Shown here: positions 36,725-47,248 of the stretch, one piece after another | Position numbering within the stretch: position 1 is the first letter of the stretch | Layout of the letters: each line of letters starts with the position of its first letter | Assembly (NCBI RefSeq): GCF_000702305.1 | Contig: NZ_JNLC01000016.1 | Span: 186,001 to 250,000, forward strand | Direction of reading: 5' to 3' | From: Allobosea sp. 117 | GTDB lineage: Bacteria; Pseudomonadota; Alphaproteobacteria; Rhizobiales; Xanthobacteraceae | DNA length: 64,000 nucleotides | Translations under genes and position numbers: made by a program | The notes under the pieces: model-generated | The model's input: only the letters and a program-made list of their open reading frames with translations | What the model was told of the DNA's origin: nothing | Databases searched by the model: none

Positions 36725-37867
36725 TCAGGCGGCGCGGCGTGCCGCAGCGCGGACGCCGCCCGTCTGCGGCCGCGGCACGCCGGTGGTGCCGGGAAAGCTG
36801 AGCGGCAGGCCGCGCAGCACCCGCACGGCGAGGAAGCCGAAGGCCTGCGCCTCGAGGAGATCGATCGACCAGCCCACCGAATCGGCGGTCTCGACGCCAA
36901 CGCCGAGCCGTTCGGACAGCATGCGCAGCAGCGTCGAATTATGCGCGCCGCCGCCCGCCGCGATCACGCTCCGGGGCCGCTCCGGCAGCAGCGGCAGCAC
37001 GGCGGCGACCGAGGCGGCGGTGAGCGCGGTCAGCGTCGCCGCGCCATCCTCCACGCTCATGTCGTCGAGCTCGGCATGCTCGGCCACCCAGTTGCGGAAG
37101 GCGTTGCGGTCGAGCGATTTCGGCGGGGAGAGCGTGAAGAAGCCGTGACGCAGAAGCCGCGCCAGCGCCGCCTCGTCGACCCGGCCGGCGGCGGCCGCCG
37201 CGCCGTCGCGGTCGCAGGGCGCGCCGGTGCGCTCCTTCATGAAGTCGTCGATCAGCGCGTTGGCCGGGCCGGTGTCGCAGGCGACCGGATCCGCCGCGCC
37301 GTCAATATAGGTGATGTTGGCGACGCCGCCGAGATTGACCACCATCACCGGCCCTTCCCGGCCGAGGCCGGCGGCTAGAGCGCGGTGGTAGACCGGCACG
37401 AAGGGCGCCCCCTGCCCGCCCGCCGCCACGTCGGCGGCGCGGAAGTCATAGACGAGCTCGGCCGCCGCCCCCCGGCTCGCCAGCGACTTCAGCGCGCCGG
37501 CGAGGTGGTCGCCGTCGCCGAGCTGAACGGTCAGCCCGATCTCCGGGCGGTGCAGCACGGTCTGACCGTGGAAGCCGACGACATCGACATCCCGGTATTG
37601 CGGCGCCTCGACGAGGAAGCGGGCGAGCGCCTCGGCATGGCGCGCGGTGATGAGTGCCTCGGCCGCCGTCAGTATGCCCGGCCGCGCCTGCCGCTCGGTG
37701 AGCGCGGCGGCCTCCTCCAGCGCGCGGAAGAAGAGCCGCCGGTCGTCATCCGAATAGGGATAGGTGCGTCCCTCGCCGAAGGCAGTGACGCTCTCGCCAT
37801 CGGTCTCGATGAAGGCGACGTCGATGCCGTCGAGCGAGGTGCCGCTCATCATTCCGATCGCTCTCAT
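36725..37867 (-). CDS. anmK: Anhydro-N-acetylmuramic acid kinase
   Basis: AnmK phosphorylates and opens 1,6-anhydro-MurNAc, recycling cell-wall sugar. The 380-aa protein has the N-terminal [26 protein letters not shown], the ATP-binding [13 protein letters not shown] and [15 protein letters not shown] near the C-terminus, all family hallmarks. The length is normal. It is divergent from tyrS with a 95-bp gap, a common pairing in alphaproteobacteria. Confidence 0.95.
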   Translation of the reverse strand: MRAIGMMSGTSLDGIDVAFIETDGESVTAFGEGRTYPYSDDDRRLFFRALEEAAALTERQARPGILTAAEALITARHAEALARFLVEAPQYRDVDVVGFHGQTVLHRPEIGLTVQLGDGDHLAGALKSLASRGAAAELVYDFRAADVAAGGQGAPFVPVYHRALAAGLGREGPVMVVNLGGVANITYIDGAADPVACDTGPANALIDDFMKERTGAPCDRDGAAAAAGRVDEAALARLLRHGFFTLSPPKSLDRNAFRNWVAEHAELDDMSVEDGAATLTALTAASVAAVLPLLPERPRSVIAAGGGAHNSTLLRMLSERLGVGVETADSVGWSIDLLEAQAFGFLAVRVLRGLPLSFPGTTGVPRPQTGGVRAAARRAA

Positions 37868-37962
37868 CGTTCACCCCCAATGCACCGCGCGGCGTGCGTT
37901 CCCATCGCGAAGCTGATACTAGACCGGCCGAAACGACCAAGCATCCCCGCCGCAGGCCCGAC

Positions 37963-39219
37963 ATGACGCAGTTCCGTTCCGAATTCCTCCACACCCTCGC
38001 CGAACGCGGCTTCATCCATCAGGTTTCCGACGAGACCGGCCTCGATGCGCTGCTGGCGAAGGAAAGTGTCACCGCCTATATCGGCTTCGACCCGACCGCG
38101 CCGAGCCTGCACGCGGGCGGCCTCATCCAGATCATGCTGCTGCACTGGCTGCAGAAAACCGGCCACAAGCCGATCTCGCTGATGGGCGGCGGCACCGGCA
38201 TGGTGGGCGATCCGTCCTTCAAGGACGAGGCGCGCCAGCTCATGACGGTGGAGACGATCGAGGCCAACATCGCCTCGATCAAGCGCGTGTTCTCCAGCTA
38301 CCTGACCTATGGCGACGGGCCCACCGACGCGCTGATGATCAACAACGCGGAATGGTTGCGCTCACTCAATTATCTGGAATTCCTGCGCGATGTCGGCCGG
38401 CACTTCTCGGTCAACCGCATGCTGTCCTTCGACAGCGTGAAGATGCGGCTGGAGCGCGAGCAGTCGCTGTCCTTCCTCGAGTTCAACTACATGATCCTGC
38501 AGGCCTATGACTTCGTCGAGCTGTCGAAGCGCTACGGCGTGCGGCTGCAGATGGGCGGCTCCGACCAGTGGGGCAACATCGTCAACGGCATCGACCTTGG
38601 CCACCGCATGGGGACCGAGCAGCTCTACGCGCTGACCTCGCCGCTGCTCACCACCGCCTCCGGCGCCAAGATGGGCAAGTCGGTCAACGGCGCGGTGTGG
38701 CTGAACGCCGATCTGCTCGGGCCTTACGAGTTCTGGCAGTACTGGCGCAATACCGAGGACGCCGACGTGCCGCGCTTCCTCAAGCTCTACACGACGCTGC
38801 CGATGGCCGAGATCGCCCGGCTCGAAGCGCTCGGCGGGGCGGAGATCAACGAGGTGAAGAAGATCCTCGCCACCGAGGTCACCGCCATGCTGCACGGCCG
38901 CGCGGCGGCCGATCAGGCGGCGGAGACGGCGCGCAAGACCTTCGAGGAAGGCGGGGTTTCCGCCGACCTGCCGACCGTCGAGGTGCCGGCGGGCGAATTG
39001 GAGAGCGGCATCGGCGTGCTCGCCGCCTTCGCGGAGAAGACCGGCCTCGTCGCCTCGAACGGCGAGGCGCGCCGGCAGATCAAGAGCGGCGGCCTCAAGG
39101 TGAACGACGCGACCGTGACCGACGAGAAGGCAGTGCTCACCGCGCGCGACCTCTCTTCCGAAGGCGTGATCAAGCTCTCCTTCGGCAAGAAGAAGCACGT
39201 GCTGCTGCGGGCGGTGTGA
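37963..39219 (+). CDS. tyrS: Tyrosine--tRNA ligase
   Basis: This class I aminoacyl-tRNA synthetase charges tRNA-Tyr. The 418-aa protein has the HIGH-type motif LHAGG (49-53), the tyrosine pocket [11 protein letters not shown] (196-206) and the KMSKS-type loop AKMGKS (235-240). A C-terminal S4 RNA-binding domain ([19 protein letters not shown]) follows. The start at 37963 ([17 protein letters not shown]) fits the family; the frame extends further upstream without conserved content. Confidence 0.97.
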   Translation: MTQFRSEFLHTLAERGFIHQVSDETGLDALLAKESVTAYIGFDPTAPSLHAGGLIQIMLLHWLQKTGHKPISLMGGGTGMVGDPSFKDEARQLMTVETIEANIASIKRVFSSYLTYGDGPTDALMINNAEWLRSLNYLEFLRDVGRHFSVNRMLSFDSVKMRLEREQSLSFLEFNYMILQAYDFVELSKRYGVRLQMGGSDQWGNIVNGIDLGHRMGTEQLYALTSPLLTTASGAKMGKSVNGAVWLNADLLGPYEFWQYWRNTEDADVPRFLKLYTTLPMAEIARLEALGGAEINEVKKILATEVTAMLHGRAAADQAAETARKTFEEGGVSADLPTVEVPAGELESGIGVLAAFAEKTGLVASNGEARRQIKSGGLKVNDATVTDEKAVLTARDLSSEGVIKLSFGKKKHVLLRAV

Positions 39220-39249
39220 GGCCGCGAGGACCGCAGCCGGCACGGATCG

Positions 39250-42200
39250 TCAGCGCGTCGGCACCACGGCGGGCGGGGTCGGATCGGGCGCCTGGCGGAA
39301 CTCGAAGATCTTGCGCAGAAAGCCCGGCGCCACCGCCGAGATGGGATTGATGCGCAGCGTCGGCCCGCTCAAAGGCCCGACGATCTCGTAGGTCACGCCG
39401 ACCAGCCCCTCATTCGGCCCGCCACCGAGGAAGAAGCCGAGCACGGGCAGCTTGCTGAACAGGTTGTTGAGCCCATAGGCCGGCACATAGGTGCCGCGCA
39501 CGCCGATGCGGTCATTGGCGAAATCGATCTGGCCGTCGAAGGTCGAGCCGATGGTCGGCCCCCAGATCGCGCTTTCCCGTAGCACGAGGCGGCCGGCGGC
39601 GCGCTGGAAATCGACCTGGAGCTTGTTGAACACCACGGCGGCGCCCGGCTGCGCGCGCCCGTCGCGGCCGCGATCGCCAGCCGGCGCGGCGGCGATCAGA
39701 CGGTCGAGCCCCGGCTCGCCGCGCACCACGAAATCGCGCATGTTGATGGTGCCGTCCTGCGGCGCGCCGTCGCCGCGCGGCGCGTCGATGTTGATCCACA
39801 GGTCGCCGCCATAGATGCGCGCGTAGAAATCGACAAAGCGCAGCAGCGCGCCGGCGTCGGTGGTCGCGATCTGCAGCATGGGCCGGCCGTTGTCGCGGGC
39901 CTTCAGTTCGCCCCGCACGCCGCCGTTGCGGCCGACGAGGGCGCCGAGCGAGAAGGCCCGCAGATCGCCGTTGCGCCGGGACATGCGCAGCACCGCCTGC
40001 CGCATCGCCTCGCCATTGTTGCCGGTGACGACGCCGAGATTGACGTCGAGATCGATGTCGGCCGGCTTCTGCTCCTTGTTGCCGGCGATCGGCGCGTCGA
40101 GCAGGTTCTTCAGGAAGGCCCGCGCCTCGATCACCTCGCCGCGCACGGTGATCTTCAGGGCGCCGTCGGCGCTCTCTACCTTCACATTGGCCTTGTCGCC
40201 GTCGGAGAGCTGGAAGGTCGGCAGGTTGGCCGCCTGCAGCCCACCCTTGCCGTCGAGATCGACCGAGCCGCGGATGTTGACGCCCGAACCGGCGACGACG
40301 AGGTCGTTCAACCTGATGTCGTCATTGCTGATGACCGCCTTGGCGGTGAGCTTGGCGGGCTTGCCGGCGGGCTTCGACCAGCCCGGCACCAGCTCGGCGA
40401 GCCGGGCGGCGCCGAGATCGATCTCGACGTCGGCGGTCTTGCCGCGCGCATTGATCACCCCGTTCACCTTGATGGCGACCGTGCCCGACAGGCCGGCGAG
40501 ATCGAGATTCATGCGGTTGCGCGCGGCATCGTCGATATTGGCGGCGACGCGGAATTCGGTGTCGCCGCCGTCGCGCGGCTTCTTCATCTCGAAGCTCGCG
40601 GGCGCGCCGGCCAGCTTACCCTCGCCGCGGAAGACCATGGCGGCCGGCGTCGCGAACACCTTCACCGTGGCGTTCTCGAGCTTCTGGCCCTGGAAGATCT
40701 TGTCGGCGGAGAAATCGGTCAGGTCGGCCTCGAAGGCGTAGTCGACGTCCTTCTCGCTCATGTCCTGCTTGAGCCGGACATTGACCTGCGCAAGGCCGTT
40801 GATGTTGCCCTTCACCGTCGCGGGGTCGAACTGCTGGCCGGACGAGCCGCGTAGCGCTGGGCTCGACATCAGCTCGACGGCGGCCGCAGCGGAGCCTTCG
40901 ACCTTCACGCTGATCTTCGCCTCGGGATTGACCGGGGCGGTATCGGGCACGTCCAGCACGCTTTCGGGCAGCGAGAGCTTGCGCCCGTCCTGCGTCTCCA
41001 TCACGGCGTTGGTGGCGACGACGTGGGCGCTGCGTCCGGTGGCCTGGACCGTCACCGTGGCGTCGCGCATCGCCGGAAGGCCCGGCACCGGACGCAGCAT
41101 GCCCTTGGCGCCGGCGATGTCGATCGACAGGCCTTCCGCGGGCAGCGGGCGGGCCTTGTTGCCGATCGAGTTCAGCGGCGCGGTGAAGCTGATATTGGCG
41201 CGGCTGACGTCGCCACCGACCACGTGGTCGAGCACCCAGCGCCGCACGTCCGGCGCCGCGACGATCGGCCAGAGCCGCTTCAGCGCGGTCGCGGACATCG
41301 GCGTGCCGGCCACCGAGAGCGACAGCGCCGGATCGGCGGCGCCGAGGTCGAGATTGCCGGCGAGGGTGACGCCGACCGTGCCGGCCTTGAGATCGGCGCG
41401 GTCGATGACGAAGCGATGCGCGCCCGGCTCGTAGCGCAGGTCGAACGCCATCCGGTCGAACACCAGAGGCGGCTCCTTCTCGCCATCGGGACCGCCCCCG
41501 CCGAGGCTCGCACGCGCCGCCGTCGTGTGCAGCCGCCACGGCTGGCCGGTATCGTCCGGGGCCGTCACCTCCGCAGTCATCTGCAGATCGAGCGGGCCGG
41601 CCTGGATGGCGAGCGGCTCCAGCATGAGCACGCGGCGGTCCGGGTCGAAGCGGAACCGCAGGGAGGCCTCATCTATGACCATGAGGCCGGCAGCATCGTC
41701 GCCGATCTGCAGCTTGCCGGCCCCCGCCACCAAGGCGCCCTCGGCCGCGAGCACGGTGCCGTCGGCGTCCATGCGGCTCTTGAGATCGAAGGAGAGCGGC
41801 GAGGTGGCGATCAGCGGCTCGTCGCCCTTGCCCGCCGCGACCATGAGATCGCGCGGGGCGAGATCGCGCACCTCGATGGTGATCGGCCGCTCGCCATCAC
41901 CGCGCGAGCCGATCACCGCGCGCGCCGACCAGGGACCGTCGGTGCCGCCGGAGGTGAGGTTCAACGCGACGCCGCCTTCCGGCGGACGCGTCACGTCGAG
42001 GCCGATGTGATCGAAGGTCCAGCTACGGCCGCTGATGTCGCTCTGGACGCGCAGGGTGCCGTCCTTGAGGCCGATGCCCGACAGCGACGCCCCGTCGAGC
42101 CCGCTGCGGTCGATGGTGTCGGCGAAGGCGGCGAGGCGCTGGAGCTGGGTCGGGTCGAACGGCAGAGCCGGAGCCTTGGCGGGCGCCGGAGCGCCATCCG

Positions 42201-42819
42201 GCGCGCCGGCCGGCGGCGCGGAGGCTGTCGCCCCCTGCCCCGCGCCCTGAGGACGATGTGCCGAAGGAGGAACCGGCGCCGTCGCATGGAGCGGCTTGGC
42301 GCCATGGCCGGTAGCGATGGTGAGCTCGCCCTGCGCGTTGATGCGGACGGTGAGTTCGGCACCCACCAGCTCGATACGCCGCGGGCTGATGCTCCACGGC
42401 ATGGCCCCGCTCTGCAGCGCCACCTCGGCCTGCGGCGCGCTCGCGATCACCTCGCCGTCCGGATCGCGGACGACGATGTCGCTGACGCGCAGGACGGTCT
42501 CCCCCGAATCATTGTCGCCAGCATTGGTGATGGCGCCGATCTCGACCGTCTTGCCGCCGCCGATCCTCTCCTCGAGGGCCTGCACGACATAGGGCCGCGC
42601 CATGTCGACGGTGAGCATGCCGGTGGTGAAAAGCGTGTAGAGCCCGCCGCCGGCGGCCAGCAGCAGGATCGCGAAGCCGAGCGCCGACCAGCCGCACATG
42701 CGCAGCCAGCGAGGCGAGCGCGGCGACGGCGCGCATGGCCGCGCCACGCGACGCAGCCGGGTGCGCCGCACCGGCCGGGCCGGCGCGTTCGCGTCCTTTC
42801 GCGTCGGAGCGGCTTTCAT
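39250..42819 (-). CDS. Large AsmA-like/DUF3971 inner-membrane protein
   Basis: This is a very large protein (1,189 aa) with a basic N-terminus, one membrane helix (about 43-63) and a long periplasmic part of repeated beta strands (TLRVQSDISGR, VTLAGNLDLG, VNGVINARGKTADVEIDLG). The C-terminal AsmA/YhdP-type signature is YGLNNLFSKLPVLGFFLGGGPNEGLVG, then SGPTLRINPISAVAPGFLRKIF. Relatives such as YhdP and TamB are thought to bridge lipids between inner and outer membranes. A Pro/Ala linker (about 180-220) is low complexity. It converges with tyrS (30-bp gap) and is divergent from bcp. Confidence 0.88.
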   Translation of the reverse strand: MKAAPTRKDANAPARPVRRTRLRRVARPCAPSPRSPRWLRMCGWSALGFAILLLAAGGGLYTLFTTGMLTVDMARPYVVQALEERIGGGKTVEIGAITNAGDNDSGETVLRVSDIVVRDPDGEVIASAPQAEVALQSGAMPWSISPRRIELVGAELTVRINAQGELTIATGHGAKPLHATAPVPPSAHRPQGAGQGATASAPPAGAPDGAPAPAKAPALPFDPTQLQRLAAFADTIDRSGLDGASLSGIGLKDGTLRVQSDISGRSWTFDHIGLDVTRPPEGGVALNLTSGGTDGPWSARAVIGSRGDGERPITIEVRDLAPRDLMVAAGKGDEPLIATSPLSFDLKSRMDADGTVLAAEGALVAGAGKLQIGDDAAGLMVIDEASLRFRFDPDRRVLMLEPLAIQAGPLDLQMTAEVTAPDDTGQPWRLHTTAARASLGGGGPDGEKEPPLVFDRMAFDLRYEPGAHRFVIDRADLKAGTVGVTLAGNLDLGAADPALSLSVAGTPMSATALKRLWPIVAAPDVRRWVLDHVVGGDVSRANISFTAPLNSIGNKARPLPAEGLSIDIAGAKGMLRPVPGLPAMRDATVTVQATGRSAHVVATNAVMETQDGRKLSLPESVLDVPDTAPVNPEAKISVKVEGSAAAAVELMSSPALRGSSGQQFDPATVKGNINGLAQVNVRLKQDMSEKDVDYAFEADLTDFSADKIFQGQKLENATVKVFATPAAMVFRGEGKLAGAPASFEMKKPRDGGDTEFRVAANIDDAARNRMNLDLAGLSGTVAIKVNGVINARGKTADVEIDLGAARLAELVPGWSKPAGKPAKLTAKAVISNDDIRLNDLVVAGSGVNIRGSVDLDGKGGLQAANLPTFQLSDGDKANVKVESADGALKITVRGEVIEARAFLKNLLDAPIAGNKEQKPADIDLDVNLGVVTGNNGEAMRQAVLRMSRRNGDLRAFSLGALVGRNGGVRGELKARDNGRPMLQIATTDAGALLRFVDFYARIYGGDLWINIDAPRGDGAPQDGTINMRDFVVRGEPGLDRLIAAAPAGDRGRDGRAQPGAAVVFNKLQVDFQRAAGRLVLRESAIWGPTIGSTFDGQIDFANDRIGVRGTYVPAYGLNNLFSKLPVLGFFLGGGPNEGLVGVTYEIVGPLSGPTLRINPISAVAPGFLRKIFEFRQAPDPTPPAVVPTR

Positions 42820-42977
42820 GAGCGGCTCGATTCTCCCCGATGTCCGGCATAGTGTGCCTGCGCCGGCGCTGCTGCGACACTCAAAAGCGATCCTTCCGGC
42901 GCGCCCAGCCGCATCGCGCAACGGCATTCACATCCATTCGACGCAAATCCTCGAAAAAGCTGACGAAAGGAAGGCAG

Positions 42978-43445
42978 ATGGCGACAATCGCGGTCGGCGC
43001 CGAGGCTCCCGACTTCTCGCTTCCCGGAGCCGACGGCCAAACCGTCACCTTGCGTGATTTTCGCGGCCGCAAGCTGGTCCTCTACTTCTATCCTAAAGCC
43101 GGTACCGAGGGGTGCACGCTGGAGGCCCACGACTTCAACCGCCTGCGTGATTCGTTCAAGACCGCCGGCGCAGAGGTGATCGGCGTGTCGGCCGAGCCGG
43201 TGAAGGCGATCGCCCGCTTCAGGGCCAAGCAGGACCTCGCCATCCCCCTCCTCTCCGACGAGACGCATGCCCTGCTCGATGCCTATGGCGTGTGGGTGGA
43301 GAAGAGCATGTATGGCCGACGCTTCATGGGCATCGAACGCACCACCGTGCTGATCGACGCCAAGGGCCGCATCGCCCGCATCTGGCCGAAGGTGAAGGTC
43401 GCCGGCCATGCCGAGGAGGTCCTCGCCGCGACCCGCGAGCTGTGA
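42978..43445 (+). CDS. bcp: Peroxiredoxin (Bcp/PrxQ type), one cysteine
   Basis: This 155-aa thioredoxin-dependent peroxiredoxin has the peroxidatic cysteine in [12 protein letters not shown] (Cys46). In two-cysteine Bcp proteins a resolving Cys sits five residues later; here that position is His51, and Cys46 is the only cysteine in the protein. It should therefore work as a 1-Cys enzyme with an external thiol. AAAGGAAGG lies just before the ATG at 42978. A short gap separates it from the M23 peptidase gene downstream. Confidence 0.9.
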   Translation: MATIAVGAEAPDFSLPGADGQTVTLRDFRGRKLVLYFYPKAGTEGCTLEAHDFNRLRDSFKTAGAEVIGVSAEPVKAIARFRAKQDLAIPLLSDETHALLDAYGVWVEKSMYGRRFMGIERTTVLIDAKGRIARIWPKVKVAGHAEEVLAATREL

Positions 43446-43508
43446 GCGCGCCGCAACGGGACACCTCCGGACGGACCGTCGAAACCAGCCATTAACCTTA
43501 ACGGAGTG

Positions 43509-44783
43509 ATGATCCCTGTCGTTGTCCGGCAAGGATTCACGACGCGGAAGATGGTTGGGCGGGAAGTGGTCGGTATGGGGCGTCTTGTCATCTCCTCGCG
43601 TCTTGCCCGCCACAAATCCGCGCTGATGATCGGTGGAGCGGTGCTGTGCGGTGCCGTGCTGTTCGCCTGGTCGGCTGCCACCACCAGCTACATCCTGTTC
43701 CACGACGACGCCTTGCGCCTCATCAATGATCGCGCGAGCGGCCAGGCCGCCGAGGCGGAGCAGCGCATCACGGAGCTCGAGGCCGAGCTCACCGAGGAAC
43801 GCACGCGGAAGGCGGTCGAGCAGAAGCGTATGGAGGCGCTGGTCGAGCAGATCCGCCAGCGGCAGATCGCCATCGAGGCGCGCCACGGACTGCTGTCGGA
43901 CCTGCTCGGCACCGGAGGCTCGGGCCGCGGCGCAGCGAGCGGCACTATGCCGCCCCCCTCCCCCATCTCGGACACGGTGATCCTGGCGCCCGCCGACATG
44001 CGCGAGGCTCGTCTGGACCGGAGGGCGGCGCAGCCGACGGTGGCGAAGGCCCCCTCTCCCGAGAAGGACGCGGCGGCGGCCAAGCTGGCCGGTGTGATCG
44101 GCGAGCTCGATCGGGTCGAGCGCGAGCAGATGGACCTGCTGAACGGCGCCGAGGAGCGCATTGAGCGCCGCAGCCGGCGGGTGCGGTCGGTTCTGGCCGA
44201 CCTCGGCCTCAAGGTGCCGCTTCGCCCGCGCGGAGCACCGGCGCTGGCGGCGACGGGCGGCCCCTTCGTGCCGGTGAGCGCGATGGACGACGCCTTCGCC
44301 GGGCAGGGCTCGCGGGCGCGGCAGATGGCGGCCGATCTGAAATGGATGGAAGAGCGCATCGACGTGGTGCCGCTGCGCCGTCCGGTGAGCGGCGCGGTCG
44401 ACACCACCAGCGGCTTCGGCGTGCGGCTCGATCCGTTCCTCGGGCGCGCCGCCTTCCACACCGGCATCGATTTCCGCGGCAATACCGGCGATCCGGCCCG
44501 CGCCACCGCGGCCGGCAAGGTGACCAGCGCGGGACGCGAAGGCGGCTACGGGCTGATGGTGGAAGTCGACCACGGCAACGGGCTCTCCACGCGCTACGCG
44601 CATCTCTCCTCGATCGCCGTCTCGGTCGGCGATCCAATCGCGCGCGGCCAGATGGTCGGCCGGATCGGCTCGACCGGCCGCTCGACCGGGCCGCATCTCC
44701 ATTACGAGACGCGCATCAACGGCGAGGCGGTCGATCCACAGCGCTTCCTGCGGGCAGGCGTGAGGCTGGCCGAGGGTAGCTGA
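43509..44783 (+). CDS. M23-family (LytM) peptidase with coiled coil
   Basis: This is a membrane-anchored cell-wall endopeptidase of about 424 aa. It has one membrane helix (about 40-60), a coiled-coil region (about 70-125, QRITELEAELTEERTRKAVEQKRMEAL split by heptads) and a C-terminal LytM domain. The zinc ligands lie in HTGIDF and HLHYET (HxH), with YAHLSS between them, so it may be catalytically active rather than a degenerate activator. Start choice is open: ATG at 43509, 43551 and 43575 are all possible, and the last has GGGAAG 8 nt upstream. Confidence 0.88.
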   Translation: MIPVVVRQGFTTRKMVGREVVGMGRLVISSRLARHKSALMIGGAVLCGAVLFAWSAATTSYILFHDDALRLINDRASGQAAEAEQRITELEAELTEERTRKAVEQKRMEALVEQIRQRQIAIEARHGLLSDLLGTGGSGRGAASGTMPPPSPISDTVILAPADMREARLDRRAAQPTVAKAPSPEKDAAAAKLAGVIGELDRVEREQMDLLNGAEERIERRSRRVRSVLADLGLKVPLRPRGAPALAATGGPFVPVSAMDDAFAGQGSRARQMAADLKWMEERIDVVPLRRPVSGAVDTTSGFGVRLDPFLGRAAFHTGIDFRGNTGDPARATAAGKVTSAGREGGYGLMVEVDHGNGLSTRYAHLSSIAVSVGDPIARGQMVGRIGSTGRSTGPHLHYETRINGEAVDPQRFLRAGVRLAEGS

Positions 44784-44940
44784 GCCCTTCCCGTGACACC
44801 CCTGTGCACGGGGCGTATGCTCGCACTGCGGTTTCAAAGCGCGCGACGCTGCCTCTGGCAGCGCTGAAAGCGCCCGCATGATCGTGGCAGCCGGTTCTCC
44901 GGCGTTGCAGCCGGCGCCGGCTCCCGGAGGGGAGGACGTC

Positions 44941-45999
44941 ATGGCTGAAGTCAATCAGGAACGTCTCGACCGGTTTCTCGGCGCGATGGTGGCCGACATG
45001 GGCGCCGCCATGTCGGCGGCCCTCGTCGTGGTCGGGGATCGCCTCGGCCTCTACAAGGCGCTGGCGAAAGGCCCGGCGACCTCCGCCGAGCTGGCCGAGC
45101 GGACCGGCACGGCGGAGCGCTACATCCGCGAATGGCTGTCGGCGCAGGCCGCCGCCGGCTATGTCGCCTATCGCCCGGAGGACAAGCGCTTCGCGCTGGA
45201 ACCGGAGCAGGCCCTCGTCTTCGCCGACGAGGACAGCCCGGCCTTCCTCGCCGGCTTCGGCGACATCGTGGAGGCGGTATTCCACGACGAGCCCAAGGTC
45301 ACCGCGGCGTTCAAGAGCGGGCACGGCGTCGGCTGGCACGAGCGCGACCGCTGCCTGTTCTGCGGCACCGAGCGCTTCTTCCGCACCAGCTACAAGCACC
45401 ATCTGGTGCAGGAATGGCTGCCGGCGCTCGATGGCGTCGTCGAGAAGCTCGAACGCGGCGCCAAGGTCGCCGATGTCGGCTGCGGCCACGGCATCTCGAC
45501 GCTGCTGATGGCGCAGGCCTTCCCGGCCTCGACCTTCCACGGCTTCGACTATCACGAAGGCTCGATCCTGGAGGCACGCAAGCGGGCGGAGGCGGCGGGC
45601 GTCGCCGGCAATACCCGCTTCGAGACGGCGAGCGCCAAGGCGTTTCCCGGCGAAGGCTATGACCTGATCTGCTGCTTCGACTGCCTGCACGACATGGGCG
45701 ACCCGGCGGGCGCCGCGCGCCACATCTACGAGGCACTGGCGCCGGACGGCACATGGATGATCGTCGAGCCGTTCGCCGGCGACCGGCTGGAGGACAACCT
45801 CAACCCGATCGGCCGCGTCTATTACGGCGCCTCGACGATGATCTGCACGCCCGCCTCGCTGTCGCAGGAGGTCGGCCTCGCGCTCGGCGCGCAGGCCGGT
45901 CCCGCGCGGCTGAGCGAGACCATAAAGGCCGGCGGCTTCACGAGGGTGCGGATCGCGGCCGAGACGCCGTTCAACCTGATATTGGAGGCGCGGCGCTAG
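44941..45999 (+). CDS. Class I SAM-dependent methyltransferase with N-terminal winged helix
   Basis: This 352-aa protein has an N-terminal helical and winged-helix region (VVGDRLGLYKALAKGPATSAELAERTG, about 25-60) of the type used for dimerisation in small-molecule methyltransferases. A Rossmann methyltransferase domain follows with motif I VADVGCGHG (176-184) and DLICCFDCLHDMGDP. ATG at 44941 has GGAGGGGAGGA upstream, a strong ribosome site. Similar proteins are seen in actinobacteria and rhizobia with no firm substrate. Confidence 0.83.
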   Translation: MAEVNQERLDRFLGAMVADMGAAMSAALVVVGDRLGLYKALAKGPATSAELAERTGTAERYIREWLSAQAAAGYVAYRPEDKRFALEPEQALVFADEDSPAFLAGFGDIVEAVFHDEPKVTAAFKSGHGVGWHERDRCLFCGTERFFRTSYKHHLVQEWLPALDGVVEKLERGAKVADVGCGHGISTLLMAQAFPASTFHGFDYHEGSILEARKRAEAAGVAGNTRFETASAKAFPGEGYDLICCFDCLHDMGDPAGAARHIYEALAPDGTWMIVEPFAGDRLEDNLNPIGRVYYGASTMICTPASLSQEVGLALGAQAGPARLSETIKAGGFTRVRIAAETPFNLILEARR

Positions 46000-46013
46000 T
46001 CAGGGGCGAGACC

Positions 46014-47144
46014 CTAGTCCACGTCGTCGACGCTCGCCGGGCCGCCGCCATAGGCGCGCTGGGCGAGCGCGGCTTCCATGAACGGATCGAGGTCGCCGTC
46101 CAGCACCTCCTGCGGCGTGCCGGTCGAGACGCCGGTGCGCAGGTCCTTCACCAGCTGGTAGGGCTGCAGCACATAGGAGCGGATCTGGTGGCCCCAGCCG
46201 ATATCGGTCTTGGCGGCCTGATCGGCGGCGGCCTGCGCCTCGCGCTTCTTCAGTTCCATCTCGTAGAGCTTGGCGCGCAGCATGTCCCACGCGGTGGCGC
46301 GGTTCTTGTGCTGCGAGCGGTCGCCCTGCGAGACCACCGCGATGCCGGTCGGGATGTGGGTGAGGCGCACCGCCGATTCGGTCTTGTTGACGTGCTGGCC
46401 GCCGGCGCCGCCGGAACGCATGGTGTCGACGCGCACATCGGCTTCCTTGATGTCGACGACGATGCGGTCGTCGATCACCGGATAGACGTCGATCGAGGCG
46501 AAGGAGGTCTGGCGGCGCGCATTCGAATCGAAGGGCGAGATGCGCACGAGCCGGTGCACGCCCGCCTCGGTCTTCAGCCAGCCATAGGCGTTGTGGCCCT
46601 TGACCAGGATGGTCGCCGACTTGAGACCCGCGGTTTCACCGGCGGACTCTTCGATCAGCTCGACCTTGAAGCCACGCCGTTCCGCCCAGCGGGTGTACAT
46701 GCGCAACAGCATGAGCGCCCAGTCCTGGCTGTCGGTGCCGCCGGCGCCGGCATGGACCTCGAGATAGCTGTCATTGGCGTCGGCCTCGCCGGAGAGCAGC
46801 GCCTCGAGCTGCCGGCGTGCGACCTCGGCCTTGAGCTTGCCGAGGGAGGCGGCCGCCTCATCGACGATGGACTGGTCGTCCTCGGCCTCGCCCAGCTCGA
46901 TCAGCTCGACATTGTCGGCGAGCTCGCGCTCGATGCGCTCCAGCGCGCCGAGGCCGTCCTCCAGCGTACCGCGCTCCTGCATCAGCTTCTGGGCGCGCTC
47001 GGGGTCGTTCCAGAGATTCGGGTCCTCGGCGAGGGCGTTCAGCTCGGCGAGCCGCGCCTTCGACCGATCGAAATCGATGTGCTGGCGCAGCAGGCCGGCG
47101 GCTTCCCGTATCTCGTCGACGCTCGCGGCGAGCTCGGCGCGCAT
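46014..47144 (-). CDS. prfB: Peptide chain release factor 2
   Basis: RF2 reads UGA and UAA stops. The 376-aa protein carries the GGQ loop (SGGAGGQHVNKTESAVRLTH) that triggers hydrolysis and the SPF stop-codon motif in RISPFDSNARRQTSFAS. The gene is read through in a single frame: the N-terminal coiled coil (EIREAAGLLRQHIDFDRSKARL) has no in-frame UGA and no programmed frameshift, unlike E. coli prfB. It follows the PBP1A gene in the same direction with a gap of 104 bp. Confidence 0.96.
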   Translation of the reverse strand: MRAELAASVDEIREAAGLLRQHIDFDRSKARLAELNALAEDPNLWNDPERAQKLMQERGTLEDGLGALERIERELADNVELIELGEAEDDQSIVDEAAASLGKLKAEVARRQLEALLSGEADANDSYLEVHAGAGGTDSQDWALMLLRMYTRWAERRGFKVELIEESAGETAGLKSATILVKGHNAYGWLKTEAGVHRLVRISPFDSNARRQTSFASIDVYPVIDDRIVVDIKEADVRVDTMRSGGAGGQHVNKTESAVRLTHIPTGIAVVSQGDRSQHKNRATAWDMLRAKLYEMELKKREAQAAADQAAKTDIGWGHQIRSYVLQPYQLVKDLRTGVSTGTPQEVLDGDLDPFMEAALAQRAYGGGPASVDDVD

Positions 47145-47248
47145 AATGTTTCACTCTCAACTGGTCGGAGGGCGGCGGAAAATAGAAGGCGCAGGCGGGG
47201 CTGTAAACCGCCCCACCGCCAAGCACACCCGGAACAAATGCACCAGGT

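Noticed and set aside
43490-43505. CtrA-like site CCATTAACCTTAACGG before the M23 peptidase gene
   Set aside because: The two TTAA boxes are only 2 bp apart, not the 7 bp of a full CtrA site, so it does not fit the motif well.
44941-45999. Methyltransferase as horizontally acquired
   Set aside because: GC content and codon use look like the neighbours, and no mobile element or integration scar is visible.
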